This document shows positions 1 through 22,860 of a DNA stretch of 64,000 nucleotides, piece by piece. Source of the DNA: Branchiostoma floridae. Lineage: Eukaryota > Chordata > Leptocardii > Amphioxiformes > Branchiostomatidae. The stretch spans positions 19,089,176-19,153,175 of the forward strand of contig NC_049989.1 of the NCBI RefSeq assembly GCF_000003815.2, given 5' to 3'. The notes under the pieces are model-generated. The model ran no database searches. It was given only the letters and a program-made list of their open reading frames with translations, and was not told where the DNA came from. Every line of letters starts with the position of its first letter. The first letter of the stretch is position 1. Position numbers and translations under genes: made by a program.

Positions 1-439
1 AGTGGCTACTAATTTAAGGGGAGGTATTGCTTTTGGTCCATCTGTTTGTTTGTATTTTCACAGTTATTTCATATATTTTTCATATGCAAGTCACGTTCAC
101 CTTAGAGTGATAGGAAGAGATCAACGGAAAATTTCAATGTTAATCAAAGCCTTATTGTTTTGTGATTTTGATTAACAAACTACGATTTAACATACAAGAT
201 AGTTCTAGACATACAAAAAACTGTTCATACAAAGGTGTGAGACGTTTGAGCTCTAGTTTTGGAAAGGTTTGTCGTCTTTATGACCTGTGTCAGCCCTCGG
301 TATCCCCCGACCAGTAACTATGCAGAACTAATTTAATCATGGGCTGCATTGATTTTTCCATTGGAAGAATTGATCACGACAGTCAGTGTAGGAATTCTCA
401 AACACAGGTCTGGAAATACACTGTTGGGTAAAGTTGCAC

Positions 440-632
440 TTTTACCGTCCAAAATAGGCACGTGCAGCTACTGGAATTTGAGGCCCGTAGTTAATTTGAG
501 AGAGGAGAGGCAGTGAAATTTTGTCAACACAAGGTGTGGCCATCGATTTGAAAAGTTTTAGTTTTTTGTTTTCAAATCGGAAAAAATAGGGTCGGGAAAT
601 CCGAGAATCAACAATTAAAACTGGTGTGGCCT
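440..632. mobile_element. MITE fragment, same family as 18789-19158 (opposite orientation)
   Basis: This stretch is the reverse complement of about 18789-18965 at clear similarity (shared ACGTGCA..CTACTGGAATT, the TTTTGTCAACAC segment, and the GGTGTGGCC end). The second terminus is not visible. Confidence 0.65.
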
Positions 633-1786
633 AACAGTGGATAAAAGCAACTTGCACTGGTCCAATTTTGGTCTGAGAGTACTTGCACCACAGCAATTTT
701 ACACGCACTAACTCGCATATGCATGTGGTATATCGAGCCCTGAAACAGGATCTAATCAATAACATTAACAGTACAAAATGATGCTAGATTACGGAGGAAG
801 AGACCCATCTCTTTGTACATTGTCTGGCCTGACTATTGTAAAATCGTTTCTTTCTATCTCTCTTTCTGTATATAGGATACACCCAAAAGCTATTTTTAAT
901 GCTTCATATTTGTCTTTTTCTTCTTTCTTGGTAGGCCATAGATATTATGTATAACAAAAAAACAACAAGTCATAGACTTAGATAGTTAGAATTTTAGATA
1001 GGATATACTTTTAGAGTATAGAGTCAGATTCTAGATTTGTTTGGGGCTGATTTCACCATTGTAAAATTAATGTAAATTGCATGGGGGGTAATATCTATTG
1101 TAGCTGAGCTTTGGTCTTACTGACTTCTGTTTAGTTCCAAAATAAACATTGGCTTATCCTTATCAGTTCTTTGGTGTAGGAAAAGGTCTGTTATCTCTTG
1201 GCTGTAGTCCATGATGTCGGAACCACAAGCAAAAAAAAAAAAATAACAGTGCTGCACAACCTTCTTACAAACTCTGTACCCTCTTGTCATTGTTCAAATT
1301 TTGGCAATGGTGCTCAAATGTACTTGTGTTTATTCTACAATATTTAACCTACCTATGAAACCTCATTTTGGGGGACAATCCGGATTTACATGTATACAAG
1401 CTGATTGCCGAATGAATGGATCCTAAATGCCAGTCTTCTTAGCTTTCATGTGCTCTCTCTAGTCTAGACGTGGGAAGTGAATGAGAGAGCGCACTTAAGC
1501 CATAAATGCTAGCATTCAGGCTATCAGGAATGTTATCATCCTCATAGACTAGATTTACGACAGTCGGGAATGGTAAACAAACATCCCATCCACCATCTTG
1601 GAATTCCGTGAATCTGTCTTAAATTGCTCAATTGTGCCCCTGATGACCTCTACATAACCTTTTGAGAGACCTTCAGGGATCAAGTGATCAAAGGTTTGTT
1701 TGTTTTTAGTGCAGGAATTGGTAAATACAGAGAGATACCTGACTGATAATGTAGGGTTTAGATAGCTGTATATTCAGATTAGGCTT

Positions 1787-2126
1787 AGGCCACACCAATT
1801 TAATTTCTTGGTTCACAGATTTTTTCATAAAAAAATATGGAGCGAGAGGGCAAAATAAAAATAAAAATAAAGATTTTAAAATGGTTGGGGTAAAGGTAAC
1901 GGCTAATCCAAAACACTATTATTGTACAGTAACAGCACCTGTACCCACACTTTAAGGAGCTTATAATTGTATTTGCTACTGGGCCAATTTGCTACACCAG
2001 AAAGTTGGTGAATGGTTTCATTAATGGTGAAAATTTGCTGAGTGGTAATTTTTATTTTTATTTTTTTTTCCAAAAAATAGGAGCGAGCGAATCCGTGAAC
2101 CAAGAAATTAAATTGGTGTGGCCTTA
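1787..2126. mobile_element. MITE, GGCCACACCAATTT family
   Basis: Terminal inverted repeats of about 60 bp: the left end starts GGCCACACCAATTTAATTTC and the right end is its reverse complement, finishing in GGTGTGGCC. The interior is AT-rich and non-coding. Confidence 0.75.
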
Positions 2127-4403
2127 GGTACTGTTAACGTATTAAATTTTGTGGCGATTTGATTTTGTGGGGGAGAAAGTTAATTTTATAGGGAGAAAAT
2201 GTGTGGAGTTTGTGGTATGCTGTTGTCATATTCTCTACACTAATAAAAACACTGTTTTTATGCTATCATTGAGAAACCAGAAACATAACAAGAGCACCAA
2301 ATTCCCCAAAATTGCAGTATCAGCTTTGATGTAATTTTGGGTAGGAATGTTACAGCATTAACAAGGATGTAACCTTATTTAAGGCCGGAAGTACTTTCAA
2401 GATGAGGCCAAATAGACGATGAGTCTCCAATTACGTTTATCATTTCTATTCTAAAATTGATTTACTTTATTTACATAAAATATCATACTTAAGAATACAG
2501 TGTATTTGTTTTTACAAGTTCTCATTATCTATTACTAGACTAGTGTCAATAAAGCCAATAAAGTGTCCCTACAAATTGAAGGAAGTCCTGTTATGTAATG
2601 TTTATTTGATTTTTAGCAACCAATATCACAAAAGCAAATTTGTTACATTTTTTTGTCACTCTGGCAGTCTCTTGAACATAATTATACTTAAGTAGCTCAC
2701 ACCACTATTTCCCAAGTAGTAAACATTATTGAGAAAATCTCCCCATGGAATGTGTTCTGCTAAACTCGCTCTACCTTTAAGTGTACCAGTTGCATAACAG
2801 GTGAAAGGTGTCAAGTCCTTGCTCTGGGCCTACCTTACAGTGCTGTGCCCCCCTCCCCCATCTGACCAGAGTTATGTGAAGTATTCACCCGCACCCAGCC
2901 TCCTACAGCGAGTGGGCACCGTTGCTAAGCAACTCGGTCTGTTCCCCTAACATAGACATGGCTTTTAATGTCCAGATTTATCCATGTGTTTTCCTAGCTC
3001 GGATTTCCTTTGATGACATTGAACTTGAAGTGCTGTTTACACGTGTTACTTAGAGCTGGCAGTCATCCTCTATTGAAACGAAGCACAATGCTTGTTGGAG
3101 TAGCTAGTGGTTCAGTACAGTGGCTTTGCTACATCACCCCTCTTAATAAGTGTGTTTGCTACATCACCCCTCTTAATAAGTGTGTTTGATTCTTTTAAAC
3201 GGATATATGCAGAGGTTTAGTACATGAATTTCCTACATAAATGGCACCAATGGCTTAAGAAATTATCATATTTGTCATATTTGAAAAGACACTAGGAATG
3301 TAAAAACTCTGACAAATTCAAAGCCTTGAACCTGAACAAGTTGCAGAGTACTGGGTCAAGTTTTCCATAAATGAAAGCTTAGGGCATGGTTGTCTTAGCA
3401 AACATATACTATAAGTTATGTTTGTATGATATCATAGGTACGACTGAATTTTTGCAAGACATGTACAGTTGAACAACAATCCTAAGAATGCAGTCCCTTT
3501 GTACGATCCTATGACTTATGACTGGGCTCCAAGTCTGACAGTGGAATGCAGGAAAGGTGCCCTTGAAGTGTTCTCCGGTAGCATTCCCAGGTGGAAGCAG
3601 TAACTGTGTGGTTATCTGAGGTGACATCTTGACACAGTTAGCCTTGGCAGGGACTAAATCTCTGTAGAGGTTTCCTGTCAGCTACTGTGGTACAGAGATA
3701 TCATACACATGCTGCCAAAACCTAGTAGTTCAGATCAGCATTTTGCATTATGAACATTTCACAAGAAAGACATTAAATTTTACATGTAGATGGAAAGGTC
3801 TCGATCCACACTACTACTATATATAGGTCTGTAAAGCACCCCTACTCTTATTGATAAGTGTGATGTGTTCTTTAACGTGCCTAGGCTGTGGCTCTTTTGA
3901 AGCACCGGACCTCTCTTTACATTGTAACATACTATCCGAGGGATGCCTGAAGCCAAAGTTAGGTACTCATTTCCACCAGAGTGAAGTGAAGAAATTTGTT
4001 TACTAGTTATGATTAATTTATTGGTGTGTTTTTCTTAATGGCATAGGGGTTTGAACCGAGAAGCTCTTTATCCTTAGCCACACATAGACCAGATTCTATC
4101 AGTCCCCTAAGTCATCTTCTTTGTCAGTTTTGACTGTAACATCCCATACAGCAATCAACATCATCAGTATATAGTATACAAATAATAGCATGTATAATAG
4201 ACTGCTGATATGTGGCGAAGATGATGATGATTATGATGTATGATATTGGTATGAAAATACTTAGTGTAATATTTACTATATCATCGATATATATCCCAGG
4301 TTTGGACTAAGGAGCCGCTGTCTGTGGTCGAGTGTCCTGTGGAACTACAACATGTTCTACTATATGAAAATACCTAATTTTTCTCCCATGTCTCCACGTG
4401 CAG

Positions 4404-15071
<10,668 letters not shown>

Positions 15072-17990
15072 CCTCTGAACTTTAACCCTAGTGCAACGAC
15101 TACCTTAAGTGTAGCTCCCAAATTTCCTTGTAGTTAAAAACATTAAACTGTTGTGATCACAGTTAGACAAGTTGATCTCGTTTGTATAGTTCTCTCGTTG
15201 ATAGCAGTGAGCCCCAGACATTTTTCCATTCTAGATACCTCGGCCACCCCTGCTGGTAAGTGGTGCTGTCCTAGCTCCTGTCAGTTCTGTGTAAGTTTGG
15301 GATGGTCCATGTAAGTTGGAGGGGTGATTTTGGAATGGTTTTAACCAACAAAACAAAGGTTTAGTTCCAAATGTTACCGAAAGCAGACAGCATGTTGACT
15401 AGCCTATGGCTAAACGAAGGTGTATATAGTTGATAATCACCTATTACATTGTTCAGTAAGTTTTTTTGTTGTTCAAAAATGCTAACTGTACATAAATGTA
15501 CAAGACATGTCTGGCATGTTCGTTCAGTTAAGAGGCTCTACATGTAACAGTAATTGTTATTTAGATATATATATGTACCATCTCCTATGATGTAACATTA
15601 CTGCAGCTATTTTTCTTAGGCTTCTAGCTTTGCCTTGCATCAGCTTTTTTATTGATGAGAGCCAAAAAGACGGTTGTCATGCGCAGTGCCAATTGAAACC
15701 CTATCCTGAGCTTTTGCTATGGCAAAACTCTCCTTCACAATCTTGGTCATCAGTGGGTCTGAAAAGTCTGTTGAGTATAAAAAAAGTAGGTGTTCTTGTT
15801 GGAGTATGGATGGAAGGAAGAACTGAGAAGGACCATAGAGTGTTGTTATTCCTGTTATGATGAGAATTCGTATCTGATTTTGGTATGAGGAATGCATTAA
15901 TCTGTATAATGCCATACGGATTTGATTCTATGGATGAAATGCGCTAGACAAAACAACACATTATACTGTGTGAACAAGATACTTCTGGACATCATGTCTG
16001 AACATGGATGTTTCCTGACCATGACATGCTCTCATTTTTAAAGTAGTGTTACCAGAAATGCATTTTGTTATCCATAGAGTCGAGTTCGTCTGGCTGGATT
16101 GGAAGGAAAAAAGGCAGTACTGTATTTTACAGAAAAAAAAGTAGGAACAGAATGAAGGTGTTGGGCATGACTGAAAAAGAACTGAGATTGTTTATCATTT
16201 ATCATCTTAATTAAACGTGATGTAACAAAATTTTTTCATAAAATTCCATTTCCATCTTGAATTATTTCCAATTGTCCATATATTTGCTTAGCTTGCCTTT
16301 GCTATTTGTCATGTATCCATAAGATGTAGTAGTCTGAATGAAGACATTGCAGTCACTGTTTTTATATTAGGCTATTACTATCATTAGTTCTATTCATTCT
16401 GTTTTTCTACATATCAAACTTGCATTTATATTAATGTTTATTGGACAGACATTCATCGATTAGATAATGTATTAGATTGTAAGTCATGAAAGATCCTATA
16501 GCGGCAATATAGACATGATCTAGGGGAACTTATACTACGTGTACAAGATTGTAGGCAACTTTCCTGAAATATACATCTATTGTACTATCATCTGTTACTA
16601 GCCACAAGCCATCGCAAGAAAGGATGACTTACATTAGTGTAGTATGTGGAAATACATGTACAAATCCACAATCTTCATGTATCTCATAGTAAGACTAGAC
16701 ATTGGGCAAATTTCACAAGAAAATGATTGTATCAATCAACATTCCACCCAGCATGGAGCATGTGGTCCTAAAAATAAAACTTTCTTCAGATGAAAAAAAA
16801 ATCAGTTAGAAAGAATTGTCATGAGCCACTAGGTTTTTAAAAACAAATGTGAAAAAAAATTGTATTTCCATGTCCATGGAGTTTGACCTTGAGACATGGT
16901 CCAAGATGGCTGCCATGCAGACCAATGCAAGTTTGTTCCACTTGTGCAGAAAACAGTGCATTATGGTTTAACCTTCATGTTCTAAAAACTAGCTTCTTGT
17001 GAGCTGTTGGGACAGAAAGTAAGATCATAATGTGAGAACCATCATGGTATAAAACATTGGTCTTGCCACTATAAGAAATATGTCTTTGGTAAAGGTAAAC
17101 ATCGTAAAATGTTGAAACTCCAAAAGCTCTTAACCTTAAAGTGCAGAACTCGGTAATATCATCCATTTGTATCTACTACTTCATCAGCCCAATAATCTTC
17201 ATCTATGTGAATTCTCATGAAAATTATAGTGTAAGCAAAAAATAAGCACAGAGCAATGATTAGTGTATGTTTGTGAGAGTAATGTGGTCCATGTGTGTGT
17301 GTCATAATATAGTTATATTGGGAATCTATGACAGCCATTCTAGATAGAAGAAGTGATTTTCTTCCTTGCTAAGCAAGGTTCTTTTGTACCTGTGTAGATA
17401 AACTGGTTGTAAGGGGTTTGTGATTTATATTTTGGGAACTCTTGTGTGTGTTGAACAGTGAAGTTCTAAAGTCGTGTACAGGAAAAAATGCCACTGCGAT
17501 GTCTCAAAATATTGACTATCCTTTGTGTAGTCCAGTCAATGTGAAGTATGAGGATGGCAACGTTTTGGAAGAACATAAACTGAAACTGTGCCACAAAGAC
17601 AGATGTAAGAGGTCATCATTGAAAAGTTGTAAGTACCTGCAAAATGTGAAAGAAAAGAAGTTGTGATGCATGATTTTACTCTGTCTCGAAAATGCAGAAA
17701 AGGTTATTCGTTTACCTCCTAATGTTTAAATATTGACTGTTGTCTACCAAAGTATTGCCAACTAGAGTATGAAATTTACAGTCATTTTAAGATCTATACA
17801 TACTCCGTACATGACTTCAGTGTAGCATTGTTGAATGTTCTGGAAGAGTTTTTAAGATAGTCTCTGCAATAATCATAGTCTTAAGGATATGTCTAAGATG
17901 CTGGGTGAAGAGGGAGGGGTGCAGTAAGATGTGTCTATCACGTTTCTATCAATGCTTGCCAAATAAAGATATAGAGGTTTAATCAAATGT
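15072..17990 (+). other. probable coronin 3' untranslated region
   Basis: About 2.9 kb after the stop codon has no coding exon or clear transposon. Two AATAAA signals are present (16773-16778 and 17962-17967); the second is followed by GT-rich sequence and is the better candidate for the distal poly(A) site. The extent is inferred only from these signals. Confidence 0.5.
17962..17967 (+). promoter_or_regulatory. AATAAA polyadenylation signal, coronin distal site
   Basis: AATAAA lies in AT-rich context about 2.9 kb after the coronin stop, with a GT-rich stretch within 40 bases. An earlier AATAAA at 16773-16778 could give a shorter transcript. Confidence 0.45.
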
Positions 17991-17999
17991 TCCCGGGGT

Positions 18000-18788
18000 G
18001 AGTGGTGATTTCTTTCTTTAGTTCCAGTTCAGTGTATGTTTCATGTTTGTTGCACCATTTCGGAACCTGAATCTTACACATTATTGCATTGCATTGTTGA
18101 ATCTAATGCATTAATGCATTTCATTTCATTCCCATCTAAAACGAGAAGCTCACCATTCAATGTATGTAGATAACAATCACCTAAATGTAGACAACATTGG
18201 ATAAATGCACACTACATACACCTATATATTTAGACTACATTCGATGAATGTACACTACATCCGATGAATATACTCTGCATACACTACATGATTATACGTT
18301 AAATTACTGTTTGCAACTCTTCGATATATTAAGGAATTTGATATCTATGACTTGTGATCTGTGGGCAGGAGTTCAGGATAACTATGACTATTTTTGAAAA
18401 TTGGGTCATGCATGTTTTAAGGTCAGAGCAAAAAGGGCACCGAACGTGTCCCACTCCTCTTTTGGTGATTAAGTAAACAAAGCCTTGTTGAGTAAAGCAC
18501 AGACGATTTATAAATGCCCCCAAAACATCACTACTAGTAAATTCATGCCGTATAAAATGAATTGTATCGGCAATGCGCTTTGACGTATTTGCAGGAATGG
18601 TAATCCACAGGCCTGTAGTAATCTTTGGCTTCCCGTTTAGTTACTTTCATAAAAACTGCTGTCTTTATTGGACGTCACTAGCTGAATAGAGATGAGACGG
18701 CTTTAGCGTTGATTGCTATAAGTAGTTCCATTTACTCTACCACTGCTGCAGGGCAGTTTTGGCGCACGGCCAGAGTTCGATTACTAGT
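18000..18788. other. intergenic DNA between coronin and the orphan gene
   Basis: AT-rich sequence with short repetitive TACAC(T)ACAT.CGATGAAT stretches at about 18180-18290. No exon, RNA gene or clear element seen. Confidence 0.5.
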
Positions 18789-19158
18789 AAGCCACACCAA
18801 TTTTATTTGTTGTTTCTCGGATTTCTCGACCCTATTTGTTTCCGATTTGTAGAAAAAAAAATTAAACGCCATGCCTCGTGTTGTCAAAATTTCACTGCCT
18901 CTCCTTTCTCTAATTAACTATGGGCCTCTAATTCCAGTAGCTGTACGTGCATATTTTGGATGGTACGTGTATCATTTTTCTTCAAACTTTGGACTTCGCT
19001 ACCAGAGCCCCCCTAAATGTTAAAAGTTTAGGTTTTTCTGTCGGATCTCTCCTACCCCCGACTTTTTTTAATTTTTTATTATTATTTCTTTTTGACCGAC
19101 CGACCCAATTTTTTCTGGAAAAAAATCCGAGAAACAACAAATAAAATTGGTGTGGCCT
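18789..19158. mobile_element. MITE, GGCCACACCAATTT family (full copy)
   Basis: Ends AAGCCACACCAATTTTATTT and its complement finishing GGTGTGGCCTT. Sub-terminal inverted stretches contain CCGAGAAACAAC. It ends about 40 bp upstream of the TATA/CRE-like promoter of the orphan gene. Confidence 0.8.
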
Positions 19159-19192
19159 TAAGCCGGGCGTAACGCAGCATACATGTATGCGC

Positions 19193-19383
19193 TATATATG
19201 ACGTCATCGCCCAATGCATCATATGATTGCGTGTGAATGTACTATGTAGACTTAAGAGCGTCACGTGGGCTTCTGCTATTCCGTGCTGGCGAGTGCTCGC
19301 GAGCCGCGGTCCATTTACAAGCAAGCTGTCTTGGTACAGAGGAACACTCCAGTCTCTTACAACATTGTGGACATCTTGTCTTG
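19193..19383 (+). promoter_or_regulatory. candidate promoter and non-coding first exon of the orphan gene
   Basis: TATATAT (19193-19199) overlaps a perfect CRE palindrome TGACGTCA (19199-19206). A probable untranslated first exon ends at 19383 before a strong donor (gtaagtat). The next acceptor is TTTGTTTCTCATTCAG at 20323-20338, ten bases before the start codon. The transcription start is not defined by sequence alone. Confidence 0.5.
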
Positions 19384-20348
19384 GTAAGTATCCCCATGTC
19401 CTTAATACCACGACGTCTGCGTAAAACAATGTACATGTACATGCACGTTGGTGTAATTGTCTGCCATCAGACCGCAGTGGCACTTCCGGGTTGGGTATGG
19501 AGCACGTCGCATTTTTACTGTGTTCATTGATCTTGGTAATACGTGCCGCGCATTACTAGTATTCTGTGTGCTTTAGGTCTCTGCTGACACGGTACGGTAT
19601 TGAGACGGCATGCTTTAGAACTGCCTGTTGAACAAACAATGTTAAACATGGTCGGCGATGTTCACACCCACAGGAACTGTACTTCAGCCCTTGACAGTTT
19701 TGTACTTTGTTGTAAGCGATCGATTCAAATTGTTGCTGACGGGGTCGATAGCCTCCAAACAGGCTCCATAGGATGTTTTAACGTAACCGTGTTTATTTTT
19801 CAGATTACGTAAAACTTATGTTGCTTTTTGACTTCTCTCATGTTGTGACTAAGTGCTAAGAATAAGACATCAATGAGAATGCAGTAGTACATATACGTAA
19901 CTGACTGAGAAAGATTATAGCATTTTAAAACCTCCTTTGGCCCGATATTTTTCTGTAGGTTGTACCGACAATTTCTGTAAAAGGCGCAGGCACAACTATT
20001 CGTCTTTGGACAGTATCTCATATAATCCAGATATGACTGGCCCTTCATTCTGAGAAGCTGCAGTGTAGTTAGAGCGTACCAGTATGAAATCATATGAACC
20101 ACTGTTGCGTCAAAACAATTAGGAAAAGCGTCCGGCGTGACAGCATATACATTTGGCAGCACTAATTTCTTTTGCTAAACGGTTGCATGGGTGCAGTTGG
20201 GTCTTGACTCGCATGAGGCGCATATGGCCTGGAAAATGTAAGCCTGACTTAGGATGAACTTTAGAGACATAGTTCGCAATACAGTTACTTTCTTACGTAG
20301 ATTCAAAACAATTTTTTAACCTTTTGTTTCTCATTCAGGTAATACAAA

Positions 20349-21557
20349 ATGGCAGGTCACAAAGACGCTCAAGAATCCGCACCTGAAGATGAGGCATCAC
20401 AATTCAGTGAAGACGCTCAAGAAGAAGTACTAAGAAAACGAAGCTCTTCAACAGAACGTGTGGAGAAAGACAACGCAAGGAATTCTGCCATTGATGGAGA
20501 AGATACAAATCTTCAAAAGGTTGGAGAAAGTCTTCAGCAGCTCCCTAAGCTCGTGCACGACCTGTCACTGGTAACGCTCATATGTACCAGGCTGGAGAAC
20601 CTTCTGACGTCACTTACAGGGGAGGGGAAAGAAGTCACAGAGGCGAGGGCACATGTCGAGTTGCTCGTTGGCCAGTACCGCAAGCTGGAAGGAATCGTTA
20701 AAGACTTCTTAAAGAGGATAAGAGCGTTCGCAAGACACAGTATTGACGAGATCAAGCAAACTTCGGTTGAAGCAGGACCAGATAAGGAATGCGTTGCGGC
20801 AATAGTTAACAGGAGTAAGGACCTATTGTACAAGATGAGCGAGTTGGAACAGCGCCGGTCTTGTATAGAGTCGAGTTCAGGGTTTGCGAAGGAAGGGTCC
20901 AGAAAAGTGGCTGAGAAAAGTCGGGCTACAGCAGAGATGAGTCGGACCTTAGCTTGGGGAGCCATACCGGGACTTGGGACTCTAGCATGGGGGGCAGCAG
21001 GGGCCATGGCCGGCGCAGACGGGTACGAATCCTCGGTGGGGAAGATAGTGGGAGGGATAAAGGGTCTAGGGTTCGGTCTAACCGGTGGGTTAGTGACAGG
21101 CGTTCTGTCTCCGGTGCTGATACCGGCCGGACTATCCGTGGCGAGGGAAAGAGAAGCGCTTAAGGAGAAATCAGAACACATCGTGAACGAGTTGACGCTC
21201 GCCACGGTCGTGCTAGACAGCGCGATCAAGAACATCAGCCAGTGTCTTCACGTGGTCGTCTCCGGGATGACCCAGCTGTACGAGACCATCGAAGAGATGG
21301 AAAATGTGTCGGACACCGAATCTCAAGATGGCAAGAAAACGAAACTTAAAGGAATAGGAGAAGGTTTAAGGAAGCTGTGTGAAGAGGGTTTCGAGCCGCT
21401 GTGCCAGGCATGTGACGAAGCAAGGATGCGGGTCTTGGGTTACCTTGGACCTACCCTACAGGAGTATGCGACTGAGAGAAACGTAGCGCCCAAGGAATCT
21501 GAAGAGGGAGACTTTGACATCATTGACCCGATTGAATTGCTTGATACTACGAATTAG
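20349..21557 (+). CDS. orphan 402-residue protein with Gly-rich hydrophobic hairpin between helical arms
   Basis: Single uninterrupted coding exon; the ATG is the first after an acceptor at 20338. No family is recognised with confidence. Layout: acidic disordered N-terminus (1-60), amphipathic helical region (60-195, Leu/Glu/Lys-rich), hydrophobic Gly/Ala-rich block (200-223 with LAWGAIPGLGTLAWGAAGAM, then 230-265), a second helical arm (266-372), and an acidic end. No signal peptide, so probably cytosolic. The helix-hairpin-helix plan with a Gly-rich amphipathic hairpin recalls apolipoprotein-L-like proteins and alpha-helical membrane-inserting proteins, but that is shape similarity only. 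Single-exon coding with a 5'UTR intron is common for such inducible chordate genes. ATTAAA at 21780-21785 may be the poly(A) signal. Confidence 0.85.
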   Translation: MAGHKDAQESAPEDEASQFSEDAQEEVLRKRSSSTERVEKDNARNSAIDGEDTNLQKVGESLQQLPKLVHDLSLVTLICTRLENLLTSLTGEGKEVTEARAHVELLVGQYRKLEGIVKDFLKRIRAFARHSIDEIKQTSVEAGPDKECVAAIVNRSKDLLYKMSELEQRRSCIESSSGFAKEGSRKVAEKSRATAEMSRTLAWGAIPGLGTLAWGAAGAMAGADGYESSVGKIVGGIKGLGFGLTGGLVTGVLSPVLIPAGLSVAREREALKEKSEHIVNELTLATVVLDSAIKNISQCLHVVVSGMTQLYETIEEMENVSDTESQDGKKTKLKGIGEGLRKLCEEGFEPLCQACDEARMRVLGYLGPTLQEYATERNVAPKESEEGDFDIIDPIELLDTTN

Positions 21558-21779
21558 TTTTCTCTTCTTAAAAATACTAGAAAGTGTCGTGTTCCTAAGA
21601 TGTCTGAAGTAAAAAGATAATAATCTATGAAATGTATGTATCAACATTATGTTCTAGACAATCCGTTGATGTTGAAGTTTGGGCAACGGTAGAACAGTTG
21701 CTACATTACTTACTTTTATCATTATATGATTTATGTACAGTTCTAGATAAACCTGTGTATGTTGCCCACACTGTGTTGC

Positions 21780-21785
21780 ATTAAA
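21780..21785 (+). promoter_or_regulatory. ATTAAA polyadenylation signal of the orphan gene
   Basis: Common variant signal about 220 bases after the stop codon; the only good candidate in the 3' flank. Confidence 0.45.
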
Positions 21786-21799
21786 GTGAACAAAATGAA

Positions 21800-22860
21800 G
21801 TATCTCGCCTAATCCTTTTTATATCAAGTTTTGGTGTGGTGATGGAAAATGCTGTTTACCTGCCTGCTTGCGATGACTCAGCACATGTCTTATAATGGCC
21901 CCTTTTTTACGCCTGTCTTGAGACCATGGTAAATGTCTTTAAGATGATCGAACTTTGGCACGGTGCTTACCAATACCACGGGTGCCTTTCTTAAGCGTAC
22001 AATAGTTTTAGGGGGGTTTCCGTTGATGTAAGTTTTTTCTTTTTACAATAAATTTAGCGTTGACGTTATGAGGGGATTACCCTGTTTGGCGTTTAAAAGG
22101 TATACCCGTGGATTTGTCGTGTCATTTACTTCGTTAGCAGCAGGTGAGTTGATTTCTTTAACCTGCCCCAAGAAGATTATGTTTTGTGGGCTGTGTGTGA
22201 TCATCATAAGTAGATAAGTTTATTTTTGTATTTGGTGTTGCGAAAACGAGGAAATAGTTATATTATGCCCCCTGATGGTTGTCCATGTGCGACTTTCCAT
22301 TTCTGATATTTCGTTTTTGTGCTAGCTCGAATTGGACTCGTGAAGAAAAGACATGATTATTAGGTTGAGCCTCTTTGGAATATATGCCTTCATTTACCTT
22401 TGTGCCTAATTCGATGAAAAACTAGCTGGTTGTGAAACTTTCTGCGGAGTCACCGACTTTGTCAACAGACTAGATATGTAAACCCGCTCCGCAATGAAAT
22501 ATGCGAATCGTTGACTGTGCCGCTCTCTCATTGGTAGAGCCGCCAATTGCCATGCGTTTCATTTTTTCTCGTTTTTGTGGGATCGGCCCGGATCGGTCTG
22601 GAAGGCCAGGCTCGCTATTGACATCAACGTCTGGGAGACCGGTCAGTCGAGCGGACCGCTAGGAGAGCCAGTCAATCAATATAATCCTCTACTTGCTATC
22701 GCCATGGTGGGCGGGCTCGTTGACAGTAAGTTTGCTGGGTTACTTTTTTTTTGCAATCAAAGGCGAAAGTTTGAATAGGGCCATATAATCGCTGTTCATG
22801 TCACAACGATACTAACAATTGTTTTATCATGGTAACTGATTCAAAGCCTGGTATCCAGCC
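21800..22860. other. intergenic DNA with two possible untranslated exons
   Basis: No coding exon can be proven. Two sites look like exon ends with good donors: ...GCAGCAG/gtgagtt at 22142 and ...GTTGACA/gtaagtt at about 22728. They could be 5' exons of gene A or of an unrecognised transcript; the short reading frame ending at the second has no recognisable product. Confidence 0.3.

Larger units (their letters stand above)
1..4403 (+). other. intron or upstream part of the coronin gene, no coding exon seen
   Basis: No exon matching the expected N-terminal half of coronin (start codon and first WD40 blades) was found here on either strand, so this is probably one long intron; upstream exons should lie before the window. 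It holds MITE copies (about 440-632 and 1,787-2,126), a two-copy 31-bp tandem repeat at about 3,125-3,187, and otherwise AT-rich sequence with no recognised feature. Confidence 0.6.

Noticed and set aside
3085-3190. Two-copy 31-bp repeat as a possible regulatory element
   Set aside because: A simple tandem duplication (TTGCTACATCACCCCTCTTA unit) with no other supporting signal.
20534-21235. Minus-strand frame of 233 codons opposite the orphan gene
   Set aside because: Antisense of a long single-exon gene; no splice or promoter context, and the plus-strand frame is longer and better composed.
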